From: Pseudomonadota bacterium
GTDB taxonomy: Bacteria; Pseudomonadota; Alphaproteobacteria; Caulobacterales; Caulobacteraceae
Assembly (NCBI GenBank): GCA_023456105.1
Contig: JAEYAO010000092.1
Location: 1 to 52,250, forward strand
Direction of reading: 5' to 3'
Length of the DNA: 52,250 bases
Positions within the stretch are counted from its first letter, which is position 1. The number at the start of each line of letters is the position of its first letter. The notes under the pieces were generated by a model, which saw only the letters and a program-made list of their open reading frames with translations, searched no databases and was not told the DNA's origin. Of this stretch, positions 9,115 through 16,300 are shown one piece after another. Position numbers and translations under genes: made by a program.

Positions 9115-9582
9115 ATGGCGCGCAAATTCCTGGTGGTGGCCGACGACAGTCCCGAGTTCGCGGCCGCCCTGCGCTTCGCCGCGCGTCGGGCGCGCTCGAC
9201 CGGCGGGCGCGTGGTGCTGCTGCGGATGCTGCCGGACAACACCGACGCCCATTGGTCCGGCGCCCGCGAGGAAATCGAGCGCCAGCAGCGGGAGGAGGCG
9301 GAAGCGCTGCTGACCCGTCTGGGCGAAGAGGCGGCTGAGCGGTCGGGCGCCGCGCCGGTCTTCCTGATCGAGAAGGGCGACGCCCAGGCCGCGATCAAGA
9401 AGGCGGTGGCGGACGACCCGGAGATCAAGATCCTGGTGCTGGCGGCCGGCTCCGGCTCGCGCGGGCCGGGGCCGCTGGTCTCGGCCATCATCAAGCACGG
9501 CGCGCAGCTGGGCGGGCGCAAGCTGCCGGTCACCATCGTGCCGGGCGACCTGACCGAGGCCGAGCTGGAAGACCTGGCCTAG
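9115..9582 (+). CDS. Universal stress protein (UspA family)
   Basis: 155 residues with the Usp alpha/beta fold. FLVVADDSPEFAAALRFAARRA is the N-terminal strand and helix; a central EIERQQREEAEALLTRLGEEAA helix and a C-terminal strand PVTIVPGDL complete it. The usual ATP-binding G-2x-G-9x-G-S/T signature appears only in loosened form as GSGSRGPGPLVSAI, so nucleotide binding is uncertain. It starts 9 nt after the glutamate dehydrogenase stop and is probably translated from the same transcript. It converges with mltA, with 10 nt between the stops. Confidence 0.9.
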   Translation: MARKFLVVADDSPEFAAALRFAARRARSTGGRVVLLRMLPDNTDAHWSGAREEIERQQREEAEALLTRLGEEAAERSGAAPVFLIEKGDAQAAIKKAVADDPEIKILVLAAGSGSRGPGPLVSAIIKHGAQLGGRKLPVTIVPGDLTEAELEDLA

Positions 9583-9592
9583 ACGACGGGCC

Positions 9593-10726
9593 TCAGGCCG
9601 CCGGGCGCGGGACCAGCCGCCACATGCGCAAGGGATGGCGGACCGAGCCCGCCTCGGCGCCCGCCGCCGGGCCCCGGCCCATATAGAGATCGGCGCGCAC
9701 CGGGCCGCGGATCGCCGAGCCCGTGTCCAGCGCCATGACCAGCCCGCGATAACTCGAGCGCGCGCCGCGCAGGTTTCCGCCGTCCGCCTCGACCCAGGCC
9801 AGGTCGCCGTATCTCCAGCTGGCCGGATCGATCGCAATGGCGCGCCGGGCCGGCAGGGGTACGCCGGCGGCGCCCGCCGGATCGCCGCCGTCGTCCGGAT
9901 CGGTCCTGAAGAAGATGTAGCGCGGGTTGAGCGCCATCACCCTTTGCGCCTGCGCGCCTCGGTGATCCGCCAGCCAGCGGCTGATGGCCTCGCCAGAGGT
10001 TCCGTTTGCGGGCAGAAGGCCCTGCTGCGCCATCGGCCGGGCGATGCCGACGAACGGCTTGCCGTTGTCGGCGGCGTAGGCCGCGCGCATCCGGCCGCCG
10101 TCCTCGAACGTCAGATAGCCCGAGCCCTGGATCTGCATAAAGAACAGGTCCTCGGCCCGCATCCAGGCCAGGGCCTGGTCCGCGCGCGCGCCGGCCTCGA
10201 TCGTCGCCCGGTCTCCCGCACTCTCGGGATTGGCCGGAGCGGGCAGGACGGGGGCCGAAAATTCCGCATCGGGCCGGCGACGCGCCGGGTATTCGGGGGC
10301 GAAGTAGGCGGTCAGCAGACTGGAGCGATCCGGCGACGGGTCGGCCTCGACGGCGGTGAAACCGGCTTCCAGAAAGGCGCGGGCGTCGCTGGGCGTGACC
10401 CGGCCGGCGGCCAGCTCCTTGGCCCGGTCGCACAGCCGGCGCGCGGCCGGCTCGCGCGACACGCCGCAGCCGCGAAGATAGGCGTTGAAGGCGCCGAGAT
10501 GGTCTTCCTCGGCCCAGCCGGGCAGGGCGGCCGGGCTCACGCCCAGACCCGGCTGCGGCGGAACGGGCGGCGTCGGCGAGGGCGCCGGAGCGGGATAAGC
10601 GGGCCGTGTCGGCGCGGGAGCCGGGGTCGTGGTCGAGCAGGCGGCCAGCCAAAGGCCGAGCAGGCCCACGGCGGCTCCGGCCAGGGAGCGGGAGCCGCCC
10701 CGACGCACCGCCGCGATGCGGCTCAT
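9593..10726 (-). CDS. mltA: Membrane-bound lytic murein transglycosylase A
   Basis: 377 residues. It cleaves glycan strands of peptidoglycan between MurNAc and GlcNAc with formation of a 1,6-anhydro ring. The N-terminal segment ends in the lipobox LAAC (C30), so it should be an outer-membrane lipoprotein. A Pro-rich linker follows, then the MltA barrel domain (GWAEEDHLGAFNAYLRGCG through the FFMQIQGSGYL region) and a C-terminal 3D-type domain with MALDTGSAIRGPVRADLYMG near residues 331-350, which holds the conserved aspartates D334 and D346. The start overlaps the stop of the Tim44-domain gene (ATGA). Together with ampG at 48.6 kb, it suggests active murein recycling. Confidence 0.95.
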   Translation of the reverse strand: MSRIAAVRRGGSRSLAGAAVGLLGLWLAACSTTTPAPAPTRPAYPAPAPSPTPPVPPQPGLGVSPAALPGWAEEDHLGAFNAYLRGCGVSREPAARRLCDRAKELAAGRVTPSDARAFLEAGFTAVEADPSPDRSSLLTAYFAPEYPARRRPDAEFSAPVLPAPANPESAGDRATIEAGARADQALAWMRAEDLFFMQIQGSGYLTFEDGGRMRAAYAADNGKPFVGIARPMAQQGLLPANGTSGEAISRWLADHRGAQAQRVMALNPRYIFFRTDPDDGGDPAGAAGVPLPARRAIAIDPASWRYGDLAWVEADGGNLRGARSSYRGLVMALDTGSAIRGPVRADLYMGRGPAAGAEAGSVRHPLRMWRLVPRPAA

Positions 10727-11376
10727 CAGGCCGAGGCCGCCTCGACGCGGGCCAGCACCCAGTTGGGGTCGGAGGCGCCCAGCGTCCGCTCGAACGTCCA
10801 GTGCTCGGCGGTGCGACGCTCCTCCGTAGCCGGTTCGCCGGTGACCTGGTCGGCCGACTGCCCCGCCGCGTTGACGATCTTGCTGCGCAGTTCGGCCAGG
10901 AAGCGCACCTTGGTCACCGCGCGATCGCCCTCGACCGTGCCGCTCTCCAGGTCGGCGCGGGGCGGATAAAGGAACTCGACCTGTTCGGTCTCGCCCCGGG
11001 TTTCGCGCGCGGCGATGCCGGCTTCGAACGACTCCATCACGGCGGGGGCCAGCAGCGGCTTCAGCGTCGCGCGGTCTCCCGACGCATAGGCGCGCACGAT
11101 GGTCTCATAGGCCTGTCGCGCCCCTTCCAGGAACCGAACCGGATCGAAAGCGGGATCACGCGCCTTCAGGCCGGCGATGGCGGCCAAGGTGGCGGCGTCC
11201 ACCCCCGGCGTCTTCGGAACCGCCGGCTGGTCGGCGCCGGGCGCGGCGGGCAGGGGCGTGCGCGGCTTGTTGTCCTCGGGCTGACGGCCCACGCGCTTGC
11301 CCAGCACATTATAGAGCTGAAACAGCACAAAGGCCGCGATAAGGGCGAAAATCACGATCTGGAACGAAACCGGCAA
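10726..11376 (-). CDS. Tim44-domain membrane-anchored protein
   Basis: 216 residues from a TTG start. The N-terminal hydrophobic segment FQIVIFALIAAFVLFQLYNVL (residues 5-25) is a single membrane anchor. It is followed by GKRVGRQPED, a charged Pro-rich linker and a C-terminal Tim44/MBA1-like domain with TEHWTFERTLGASDPNWVLARVEA. The frame extends upstream, but the protein family begins at this anchor and AGGACAG lies just upstream of the TTG. Alphaproteobacterial members are related to mitochondrial Tim44 and are thought to act at the inner membrane; the bacterial role is not settled. It is translationally coupled to mltA and divergent from secB. Confidence 0.85.
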   Translation of the reverse strand: MPVSFQIVIFALIAAFVLFQLYNVLGKRVGRQPEDNKPRTPLPAAPGADQPAVPKTPGVDAATLAAIAGLKARDPAFDPVRFLEGARQAYETIVRAYASGDRATLKPLLAPAVMESFEAGIAARETRGETEQVEFLYPPRADLESGTVEGDRAVTKVRFLAELRSKIVNAAGQSADQVTGEPATEERRTAEHWTFERTLGASDPNWVLARVEAASA

Positions 11377-11562
11377 GGCGTCTGTCCTGTCCTTGGAACG
11401 AGCCGGATGTCGCCGGCCACAAACGATTAGGCACACATATAGGGCAGAGCAAGGCGATCCGCTCCCTTCCGCCCGCGCGCGACGTTGCGGCCAAGCGTCC
11501 CGCCATGGTAGTCGCCCGGCCTCCTTTCCGCCTTCGGGCGCTTCCATCCACGGCCCCACACC

Positions 11563-12087
11563 ATGACCGACGCCGCACCGCCCGCCGATCTGCCGCAAGG
11601 CGGCCAGCCGCAAGACCCGGCTCTGCAAGGCCAGCCGGCCGGCCCCGGCTTCCGCATCCTGGCGCAGTATGTGCGCGACTTCTCGTTCGAAAATCCGCGC
11701 GCGCCGGAATCACTGCGCATCGACGGCAAGCCCGCCATCGATCTTGGCGTCGAGATGGCCGCGCAGGGCCGCCCCGACGGCCTGTTCGAGCTGGACCTGA
11801 AGCTGTCGGTCAAGGCGACGCACGAGAACCAGCCCGTGTTCCACGTGGAACTGGTCTATGGCGGCCTGTTCCAGCTGGCCAATGTGCAGGAGCGGGACAT
11901 AGAGCCGCTGCTGCTGATCGAATGCCCGCGCTATCTGTTCCCATTCGCCCGCGAGATCATCTCGGGCGCGACGTCGGACGGCGGCTTCTATCCGCCCTTC
12001 ATGCTGGACCCGATCGACTTCGCCGCCATCTACATCGCCCGCCAGCAGCAGATCGCCCAGGGTCCGGCCGAAGCCGGAATGGCGTAA
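11563..12087 (+). CDS. secB: Protein-export chaperone SecB
   Basis: 174 residues. SecB forms a homotetramer that holds preproteins unfolded and delivers them to SecA. The family core is visible as RILAQYVRDFSFENPRAP, VFHVELVYGGLF (about residues 93-104) and ECPRYLFPFAREIISGATSDGGFYP. The C-terminal tail after PIDFAAIYIARQQ is short, and an Ala/Gln/Pro-rich N-terminal tail of about 25 residues is typical of this order. It is a single gene between a 186-bp divergent promoter region and a strong terminator. Confidence 0.97.
   Translation: MTDAAPPADLPQGGQPQDPALQGQPAGPGFRILAQYVRDFSFENPRAPESLRIDGKPAIDLGVEMAAQGRPDGLFELDLKLSVKATHENQPVFHVELVYGGLFQLANVQERDIEPLLLIECPRYLFPFAREIISGATSDGGFYPPFMLDPIDFAAIYIARQQQIAQGPAEAGMA
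11837..11852. other. parS-like 16-mer inside secB
   Basis: TGTTCCACGTGGAACT differs at one base from the perfect palindrome found at 28054. It lies about 4.3 kb left of the origin candidate. Caution: it encodes FHVEL within a conserved SecB motif (VFHVELVYGG), so the match may come from codon choice and not from selection for ParB binding. Confidence 0.5.
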
Positions 12088-12107
12088 GCGACAGGCTGAG
12101 ACACAGG

Positions 12108-12135
12108 GGGCGGCTCGGCGACGGGCCGCCCTTTT
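12108..12135 (+). terminator. Rho-independent terminator of secB
   Basis: A 9-bp GC stem with one G-U pair (12108-12116 with 12123-12131) and a 6-nt loop, followed by TTTT. It lies 20 bases past the secB stop, in the gap to the convergent dnaQ. Confidence 0.8.
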
Positions 12136-12154
12136 CCTTGCTCCAAACGCGCGG

Positions 12155-12880
12155 TCAGGCCGCCGCGTCCTCCTGAACCACGGAAACGCCTTGAGCAGCC
12201 CACAGCGAGTGGTCCGAAAGCACCGCCCGCAGGAAGTCGACATGCGCCGCGCGCTCGGCGGGTGTCGACAGGGGCGCCAGCGGCCGGGAGCGAGGCGGAT
12301 AGGCGGTCGCCGCCACCACGGCGGACGGCCCCCCGGACCGGGCGCCGGACAGGTCCAGCACCCGCTCCTTGCCTCCGCGCAGCTCCAGATAGACCTCGGC
12401 CAGCAACCGGGCGTCGATCAGGGCGCCGTGCAGGCTTCGTTCGACCAGCGAGATCTTGAAGCGCTTGCACAGGGCGTCCAGCGAGTTGGCCATGCCCGGA
12501 AACCGCTTCTGCGCCAGCTGCAGCGTGTCGATCCAGCGCGCTTCGCCGGTGATCGGATGGCCGCAACGGCCGCATTCGTGGTCGATGAAGTTGCGGTCGA
12601 ACGCGGCGTTGTGGGCGATGATCTGCGCATCGCCGATGAAGTCCATCAGGTCGTGCACGACCTCATGGAACTTGGGCGCGTCCCTGACCTTGTCGTCAGT
12701 GATGCCGTGGACCTTGATGGCGTCCGGCGGGATCAGCCGCTCAGGGTTGACGAAGCGGTGAAACGTCCGGCCGGTCGGCAGCAGGTCCTCGATCTCGATG
12801 CAGCCGACCTCGATCAGCCGGTCGCCCGTCTTCGGGTCGAAGCCGGTGGTTTCGGTGTCCAGTACGATCTCGCGCGCCAT
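12155..12880 (-). CDS. dnaQ: DNA polymerase III subunit epsilon (3'-5' proofreading exonuclease)
   Basis: 241 residues of the DEDDh exonuclease family. Exo I is LDTETTGFDP with the metal ligands D7 and E9. Exo II is in the HNAAFDRNFIDHE region. Exo III is LHGALIDARLLAEVY with the HxxxxD arrangement. A C-terminal tail of about 65 residues should bind the polymerase alpha subunit. It is the most distal gene of the leftward cluster that begins at the PPSR gene beside the origin; 38 nt separate it from coaE. Confidence 0.96.
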   Translation of the reverse strand: MAREIVLDTETTGFDPKTGDRLIEVGCIEIEDLLPTGRTFHRFVNPERLIPPDAIKVHGITDDKVRDAPKFHEVVHDLMDFIGDAQIIAHNAAFDRNFIDHECGRCGHPITGEARWIDTLQLAQKRFPGMANSLDALCKRFKISLVERSLHGALIDARLLAEVYLELRGGKERVLDLSGARSGGPSAVVAATAYPPRSRPLAPLSTPAERAAHVDFLRAVLSDHSLWAAQGVSVVQEDAAA

Positions 12881-12918
12881 GGCCCCTTAATGGGCGTCTT
12901 CGCCGATTTCCGAAAGAG

Positions 12919-13536
12919 TCAGGGGCGGCGGCGCGGCGATGTCCACAAGGGATTGAGCACCTTTTCGACCACGGCGCGCACCTGATCCCGTGCGGCGTCC
13001 AGCCCTCCGCCCGTATCGATCACGAAGTCGGCGCGGGCGCGCTTTTCGGCGTCGGGCGTCTGGCGGGCCAGGATGGCGTCCAGCCGCTCGCGGGTCATGC
13101 CGGGGCGGCCCAGGACGCGGGCGGCCTGGACCTCGGGCGGGGCGGTGACCACCACCACCGCGTCCACGGCCGCACCGCCCCCGGTCTCGAACAGCAGAGG
13201 GATATCCAGCACCGCCAGCCGCACGCCGGCCTGCTCCGCCCTTGCGAGTTCCTCCAAGCGGCCCCGCATCACCAGCGGGTGGACAATGGCCTCCAGCCGG
13301 CGAAAGGCCGTCTCGTCTCGTCCCAGCGCCTCGGCCAGTCGCGCACGATCGATCCCCCCCTCGACAACCACGCCAGGGAAAGCCGTTTGGATCGGTCCGA
13401 CCGCCGCGCCGCCCGGCGAATACAGGGCGTGCACCGCCGCATCGGCGTTCCAGACCAGGCCGCCCTCGTTCGCGAACATGGCGGCGGTCGTGGACTTGCC
13501 CATGCCGATCGACCCGGTCAGGCCCAGAACGATCAC
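12919..13536 (-). CDS. coaE: Dephospho-CoA kinase
   Basis: 205 residues. It catalyses the last step of coenzyme A synthesis, phosphorylating the 3'-hydroxyl of dephospho-CoA. The Walker A loop is GLTGSIGMGKST at residues 5-16. The CoA-binding segment FPGVVVEGGIDRARLAEAL and the lid region RMTRERLDAILARQ-type sequence (here GRPGMTRERLDAILARQ) are present. The start overlaps the aroE stop by 4 nt, indicating translational coupling. Confidence 0.96.
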   Translation of the reverse strand: MIVLGLTGSIGMGKSTTAAMFANEGGLVWNADAAVHALYSPGGAAVGPIQTAFPGVVVEGGIDRARLAEALGRDETAFRRLEAIVHPLVMRGRLEELARAEQAGVRLAVLDIPLLFETGGGAAVDAVVVVTAPPEVQAARVLGRPGMTRERLDAILARQTPDAEKRARADFVIDTGGGLDAARDQVRAVVEKVLNPLWTSPRRRP

Positions 13537-14357
13537 GCAACCGCCTCCAGATGCCGGATCAGGAGCATCCGCAGATCAAGCGGTGGCGGGGCCCGGCCGA
13601 AGGCCGCCTCGAACAGAGGCGCCGCCTGGCCGATCAGCATGGCCAGGCCGTCCACAGTCACGAGCCCGCGCGTGCGGGCGGCCTGCAGAAAGGGCGTGAC
13701 GACCGGGCGATAGGTCATGTCCATCACCACGGCGTCGGCGCGCAGGCGGGCGAGGTCGAAATCCGGCTGGATGCTGAGGGCGTTGATCACCAGGTCGGCG
13801 TCGTCCAGCGCCTGGTCTCCGGAGACCTCCACCCCCCGTCCGAGATCGGCGGCTAGCGCCTCGGCCCGTTCGCGCGTGCGATTGACGATGCGGACCTGCG
13901 CGCCCGCCTGCACCAGCGCCCCCGCGCCGGCCCGCGCCGCGCCGCCCGCGCCCAGCAGAACAACGCGGGCGCCATTCAGCACAAGGTCCGGCGCCTGCGT
14001 CTGCAAGGCGGACAGCATTCCCGCCCCGTCCGAGCTGTCGGCGTGGATGCGTCCCTTCTCGAACAGCAGGATGTTGGCCGATCCGGTCAGGCGAGCGGCC
14101 TCGCTGGCCTCGTCCGCGCCGGCGAAGGCCTGTTCCTTGAATGGCGCGGTGACGTTCAGCGCCCGGATCATGCCGGCCCGTCCCGCGGCGACAAGCGTTT
14201 GGAATCCTGCGTCATCCGGCGGAGCGAACGGAAGGTAGGCGGCGTCCAGCCCCGCCGCCTCGATCCAGGCGTTGTGGATCACCGGGCTGAGCGAATGGGC
14301 GACCGGCCGCCCGACGATGCCGAGCACCGTGGCCTCGCCCGTGATGCGCACCCTCAT
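13533..14357 (-). CDS. aroE: Shikimate dehydrogenase
   Basis: 274 residues. It reduces 3-dehydroshikimate to shikimate with NADPH in aromatic amino acid synthesis. Shikimate-binding serines are in VAHSLSPVIHNAW (S22, S24), and the catalytic lysine is K74 in NVTAPFKEQ. The nucleotide-binding loop is LGAGGAARAGAGAL, followed by the NRTRERAEAL phosphate-binding motif. The frame is open upstream, but the ATG at 14357 matches the family N-terminus and overlaps the maf stop as ATGA. Confidence 0.95.
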   Translation of the reverse strand: MRVRITGEATVLGIVGRPVAHSLSPVIHNAWIEAAGLDAAYLPFAPPDDAGFQTLVAAGRAGMIRALNVTAPFKEQAFAGADEASEAARLTGSANILLFEKGRIHADSSDGAGMLSALQTQAPDLVLNGARVVLLGAGGAARAGAGALVQAGAQVRIVNRTRERAEALAADLGRGVEVSGDQALDDADLVINALSIQPDFDLARLRADAVVMDMTYRPVVTPFLQAARTRGLVTVDGLAMLIGQAAPLFEAAFGRAPPPLDLRMLLIRHLEAVA

Positions 14358-14950
14358 GCCGGCAGGGCTCCGACGCGGCGCAACTGGTCCAGCACCGCCC
14401 ATAGCGGCAGGCCCAGCACGGTGAAGTAGTCGCCCTCCACCTTCTCGAACAGCTGGGCCCCCATGCCCTCCAGCCGATAGGCCCCGACGCACGACAGCAG
14501 GGCCTCGCCCTCGTTGTCGAGATAGGCGTCGAGGAAGCTGTCGGTAAAGGGCCGCACCTGCATCGTCGCCGTATCCGCGCCCGACCAGACCGCCTGGCCG
14601 CCGCGCGCCAGGGTCGCGCCCGAATGCAGGGCATGCGAGCGGCCGCGCATGGCCCCGAGCCGCGCCCTCGCTTCGTGGAGGGATTTGGCTTTGGACAGCA
14701 GCCCGCCGTCGAAGGCCAGGGTCTGGTCGCCGCCCAGCACCCAGGCGTCCGGATGGAGGCGGGACACGGCCAGCGCCTTGGCCGTCGCAAGTTCGACCGC
14801 CAGTTGATCGGGTTCGATCGCGCCAAGTTCGGCCTTTAACGCCTCTTCGTCCACCGGAGCGACCTCCACGCGGAACGACACGCCCGCACCCTTCAGCAGC
14901 TCGCGCCGCGCGGCGCTGCCGGACGCCAGGATCAGTTCGGGCGCGCTCAC
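14354..14950 (-). CDS. Maf-like nucleoside triphosphate pyrophosphatase
   Basis: 198 residues from a GTG start that overlaps the PPSR stop (GTGA). The family hallmark LILASGSAARRELL opens the protein. VLGGDQTLAFDG holds the catalytic aspartate, with the substrate-specificity region around TMQVRPFTDSFLDAYL. Maf proteins hydrolyse non-canonical or canonical NTPs to NMPs and are linked to nucleotide-pool sanitation and septum effects. The exact specificity (dTTP/UTP versus 7-methyl-GTP) cannot be fixed by eye. Confidence 0.92.
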   Translation of the reverse strand: MSAPELILASGSAARRELLKGAGVSFRVEVAPVDEEALKAELGAIEPDQLAVELATAKALAVSRLHPDAWVLGGDQTLAFDGGLLSKAKSLHEARARLGAMRGRSHALHSGATLARGGQAVWSGADTATMQVRPFTDSFLDAYLDNEGEALLSCVGAYRLEGMGAQLFEKVEGDYFTVLGLPLWAVLDQLRRVGALPA

Positions 14951-15840
14951 CAGCTGGCGCCCAGGCGCTGGGTGCGGCGCTCGTTCAGCAGATTGACGAT
15001 GGCGGCGGCGGTTTCCTCGATTGAGCGGCGGGTCACGTCGATGGTCGGCCAGCCGCGCCGCTCGAACGCGCGCCGCGCCTTGACGGTCTCGTCGCGCACC
15101 GCATCCTGATCGGTGTAGGTGGAGCCTTGGTCGGCGTTCAGGTTGTCGATGCGGTTGCGGCGGATCTGCACCAGGCGGTCGGGCGACACCGTCAGGCCGA
15201 TGACGAGCGGATTCTTCAGCCCCGTCAGCCGCTCTCCGTCCTCCTGCCCCGGCACCAGCGGCACATTGGCGGCGCGGATGCCCCGGTGCGCCAGATAGAT
15301 GCAGGTCGGCGTCTTGGAGGTGCGGCTGACCCCGCACAGCACCACGTCCGCGCCCTCTAGCTGTTCCGCCGTGCCCTGGCCGTCGTCATAGGCCATGGCG
15401 AAATCCAGCGCGGCGATGCGGTTGAAATAGTCGTGGTCCAGCGCGTGCTGGGCCCCGACCCGCTTGGACAGCGAGGCCCCCAGATAGCGGGACAGGGCGC
15501 CCACCAGCGGGTCCAACGCGCCGATCTGGGGCATGTCCAGCCGGCGGCAGCCCTCCTCCAGCTGTTCGCGCAGATCGCGGTCCACCAGGGTGTGGAGAAC
15601 CACGCCCGGCGCGGTCTCGATCTCCTCCAGCACCCGGTCCAGCTGCCTGGACGAGCGGACCAGGGCGTAGATGTGCTCGATCGGGATCACCCCGTCGAAG
15701 CGGGCCGTCACCGCCTTGGCCATGGCGTTCAACGTCTCGCCGGTCGAATCCGACACCAGATGGACGTGAAAATAGGTGGCGAGACGAAGCGGCGCCGCCG
15801 TTCTGCCGGGGCCGCTGCCGGGACTTGCAACTGGGCTCAT
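14947..15840 (-). CDS. Pyruvate, phosphate dikinase/PEP synthase regulatory protein (PPSR, DUF299)
   Basis: 297 residues. A bifunctional ADP-dependent kinase and Pi-dependent pyrophosphorylase that switches PPDK or PEP synthase off and on by threonine phosphorylation. YFHVHLVSDSTGETLNAMAKA is the N-terminal signature, and GVSRTSKTPTCIYLA is the P-loop-like nucleotide site. I place the start at the ATG at 15840, preceded by GAGG; an ATG 12 nt upstream is also possible. In Caulobacter the same gene is the first on one side of the chromosomal origin with hemE on the other, exactly as here. Confidence 0.93.
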   Translation of the reverse strand: MSPVASPGSGPGRTAAPLRLATYFHVHLVSDSTGETLNAMAKAVTARFDGVIPIEHIYALVRSSRQLDRVLEEIETAPGVVLHTLVDRDLREQLEEGCRRLDMPQIGALDPLVGALSRYLGASLSKRVGAQHALDHDYFNRIAALDFAMAYDDGQGTAEQLEGADVVLCGVSRTSKTPTCIYLAHRGIRAANVPLVPGQEDGERLTGLKNPLVIGLTVSPDRLVQIRRNRIDNLNADQGSTYTDQDAVRDETVKARRAFERRGWPTIDVTRRSIEETAAAIVNLLNERRTQRLGASW

Positions 15841-16025
15841 GGCGGGCCTCATCTGGCTTGATCGACTGTGGACATCCGGTGGGCGCTCGCGGCCGGAAAT
15901 CCCTCCGCATCCTATAGCGCCGGCTTGGCGCCGGAGCGAGCAGGGGACCATGAGGATGACTCCGAACCCGCGCGGTCAAACTATCCAGACTGGGAAATCC
16001 GGATCGGCCGCACCTGTGGATTTTC

Positions 16026-16040
16026 TTACCAAAGGGTTAA
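16026..16040. promoter_or_regulatory. Near-consensus CtrA site in the origin region
   Basis: TTAC-N7-TTAA, 7 of 8 consensus bases. It abuts the 12-bp palindrome at 16038-16049. In Caulobacter, CtrA bound in the origin blocks initiation in swarmer cells; the same role is inferred here. Confidence 0.55.
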
Positions 16041-16049
16041 CACGTGTTA
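16038..16049. repeat. 12-bp perfect palindrome with CACGTG core
   Basis: TAACACGTGTTA reads the same on both strands and overlaps the half-site of the CtrA-like motif. It shares the CACGTG core with parS but the flanks do not match, so I do not call it a ParB site. Confidence 0.6.
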
Positions 16050-16088
16050 GCCGTCTTCCGGGCGTCAAAACCCTCAAACCCGCTCGCC

Positions 16089-16103
16089 TTAAGGGTTCGT
16101 TAA
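16089..16103. promoter_or_regulatory. Perfect CtrA-type site in the origin region
   Basis: TTAA-GGGTTCG-TTAA matches TTAA-N7-TTAA exactly. It sits in an extended dyad: CCTTAA/TTAAGG at 16087-16105, itself flanked by CCGCTCG at 16080-16086 and CGAGCGG at 16111-16117. The site is about 200 bp upstream of hemE and could act on both initiation and the hemE promoter. Confidence 0.7.
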
Positions 16104-16300
16104 GGATCAGCGAGCGGCGCCGACGGCCTCGACAGGCCTCTGGATGTTCCGGCGTGCGACGTGGATATCCGCTTTTGTTCTCGGGATGGCTGGTGAATCA
16201 TCCTCGTCATTCCACGGTCCTACCTGCTTCCACGAATCTTCTAATTCTTCTTTTGATTAGGGATTGAGCGCGGGAGGTGGGGACCGTAAGCCTTCCGACC

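Larger units (their letters stand above)
15867..16168. promoter_or_regulatory. Four degenerate DnaA-box candidates
   Basis: Matches of 7/9 to TTATCCACA at 15867-15875 (minus strand), 15981-15989 (plus, CTATCCAGA), 16015-16023 (minus, AAATCCACA) and 16160-16168 (minus, ATATCCACG). Each alone could be chance. Their grouping in the hemE-PPSR gap is what makes them plausible; Caulobacter origins also rely on divergent boxes. Confidence 0.45.
15841..16300. other. Probable chromosomal replication origin region
   Basis: 460-bp gap between divergent PPSR (left) and hemE (right), the position of Cori in Caulobacter. It is clearly more AT-rich than its neighbours, most of all at 16230-16262 (candidate unwinding element, with CTAAT/ATTAG inverted ends). 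It holds one perfect and one 7/8 CtrA-type site, four degenerate 7/9 DnaA boxes, a 12-bp palindrome at 16038-16049, and three GANTC (CcrM-type) sites at 15958, 16195 and 16234. Gene orientation flips here on both sides. Promoters for PPSR and hemE must also lie in it. Origin function is inferred from position and motifs. Confidence 0.8.
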
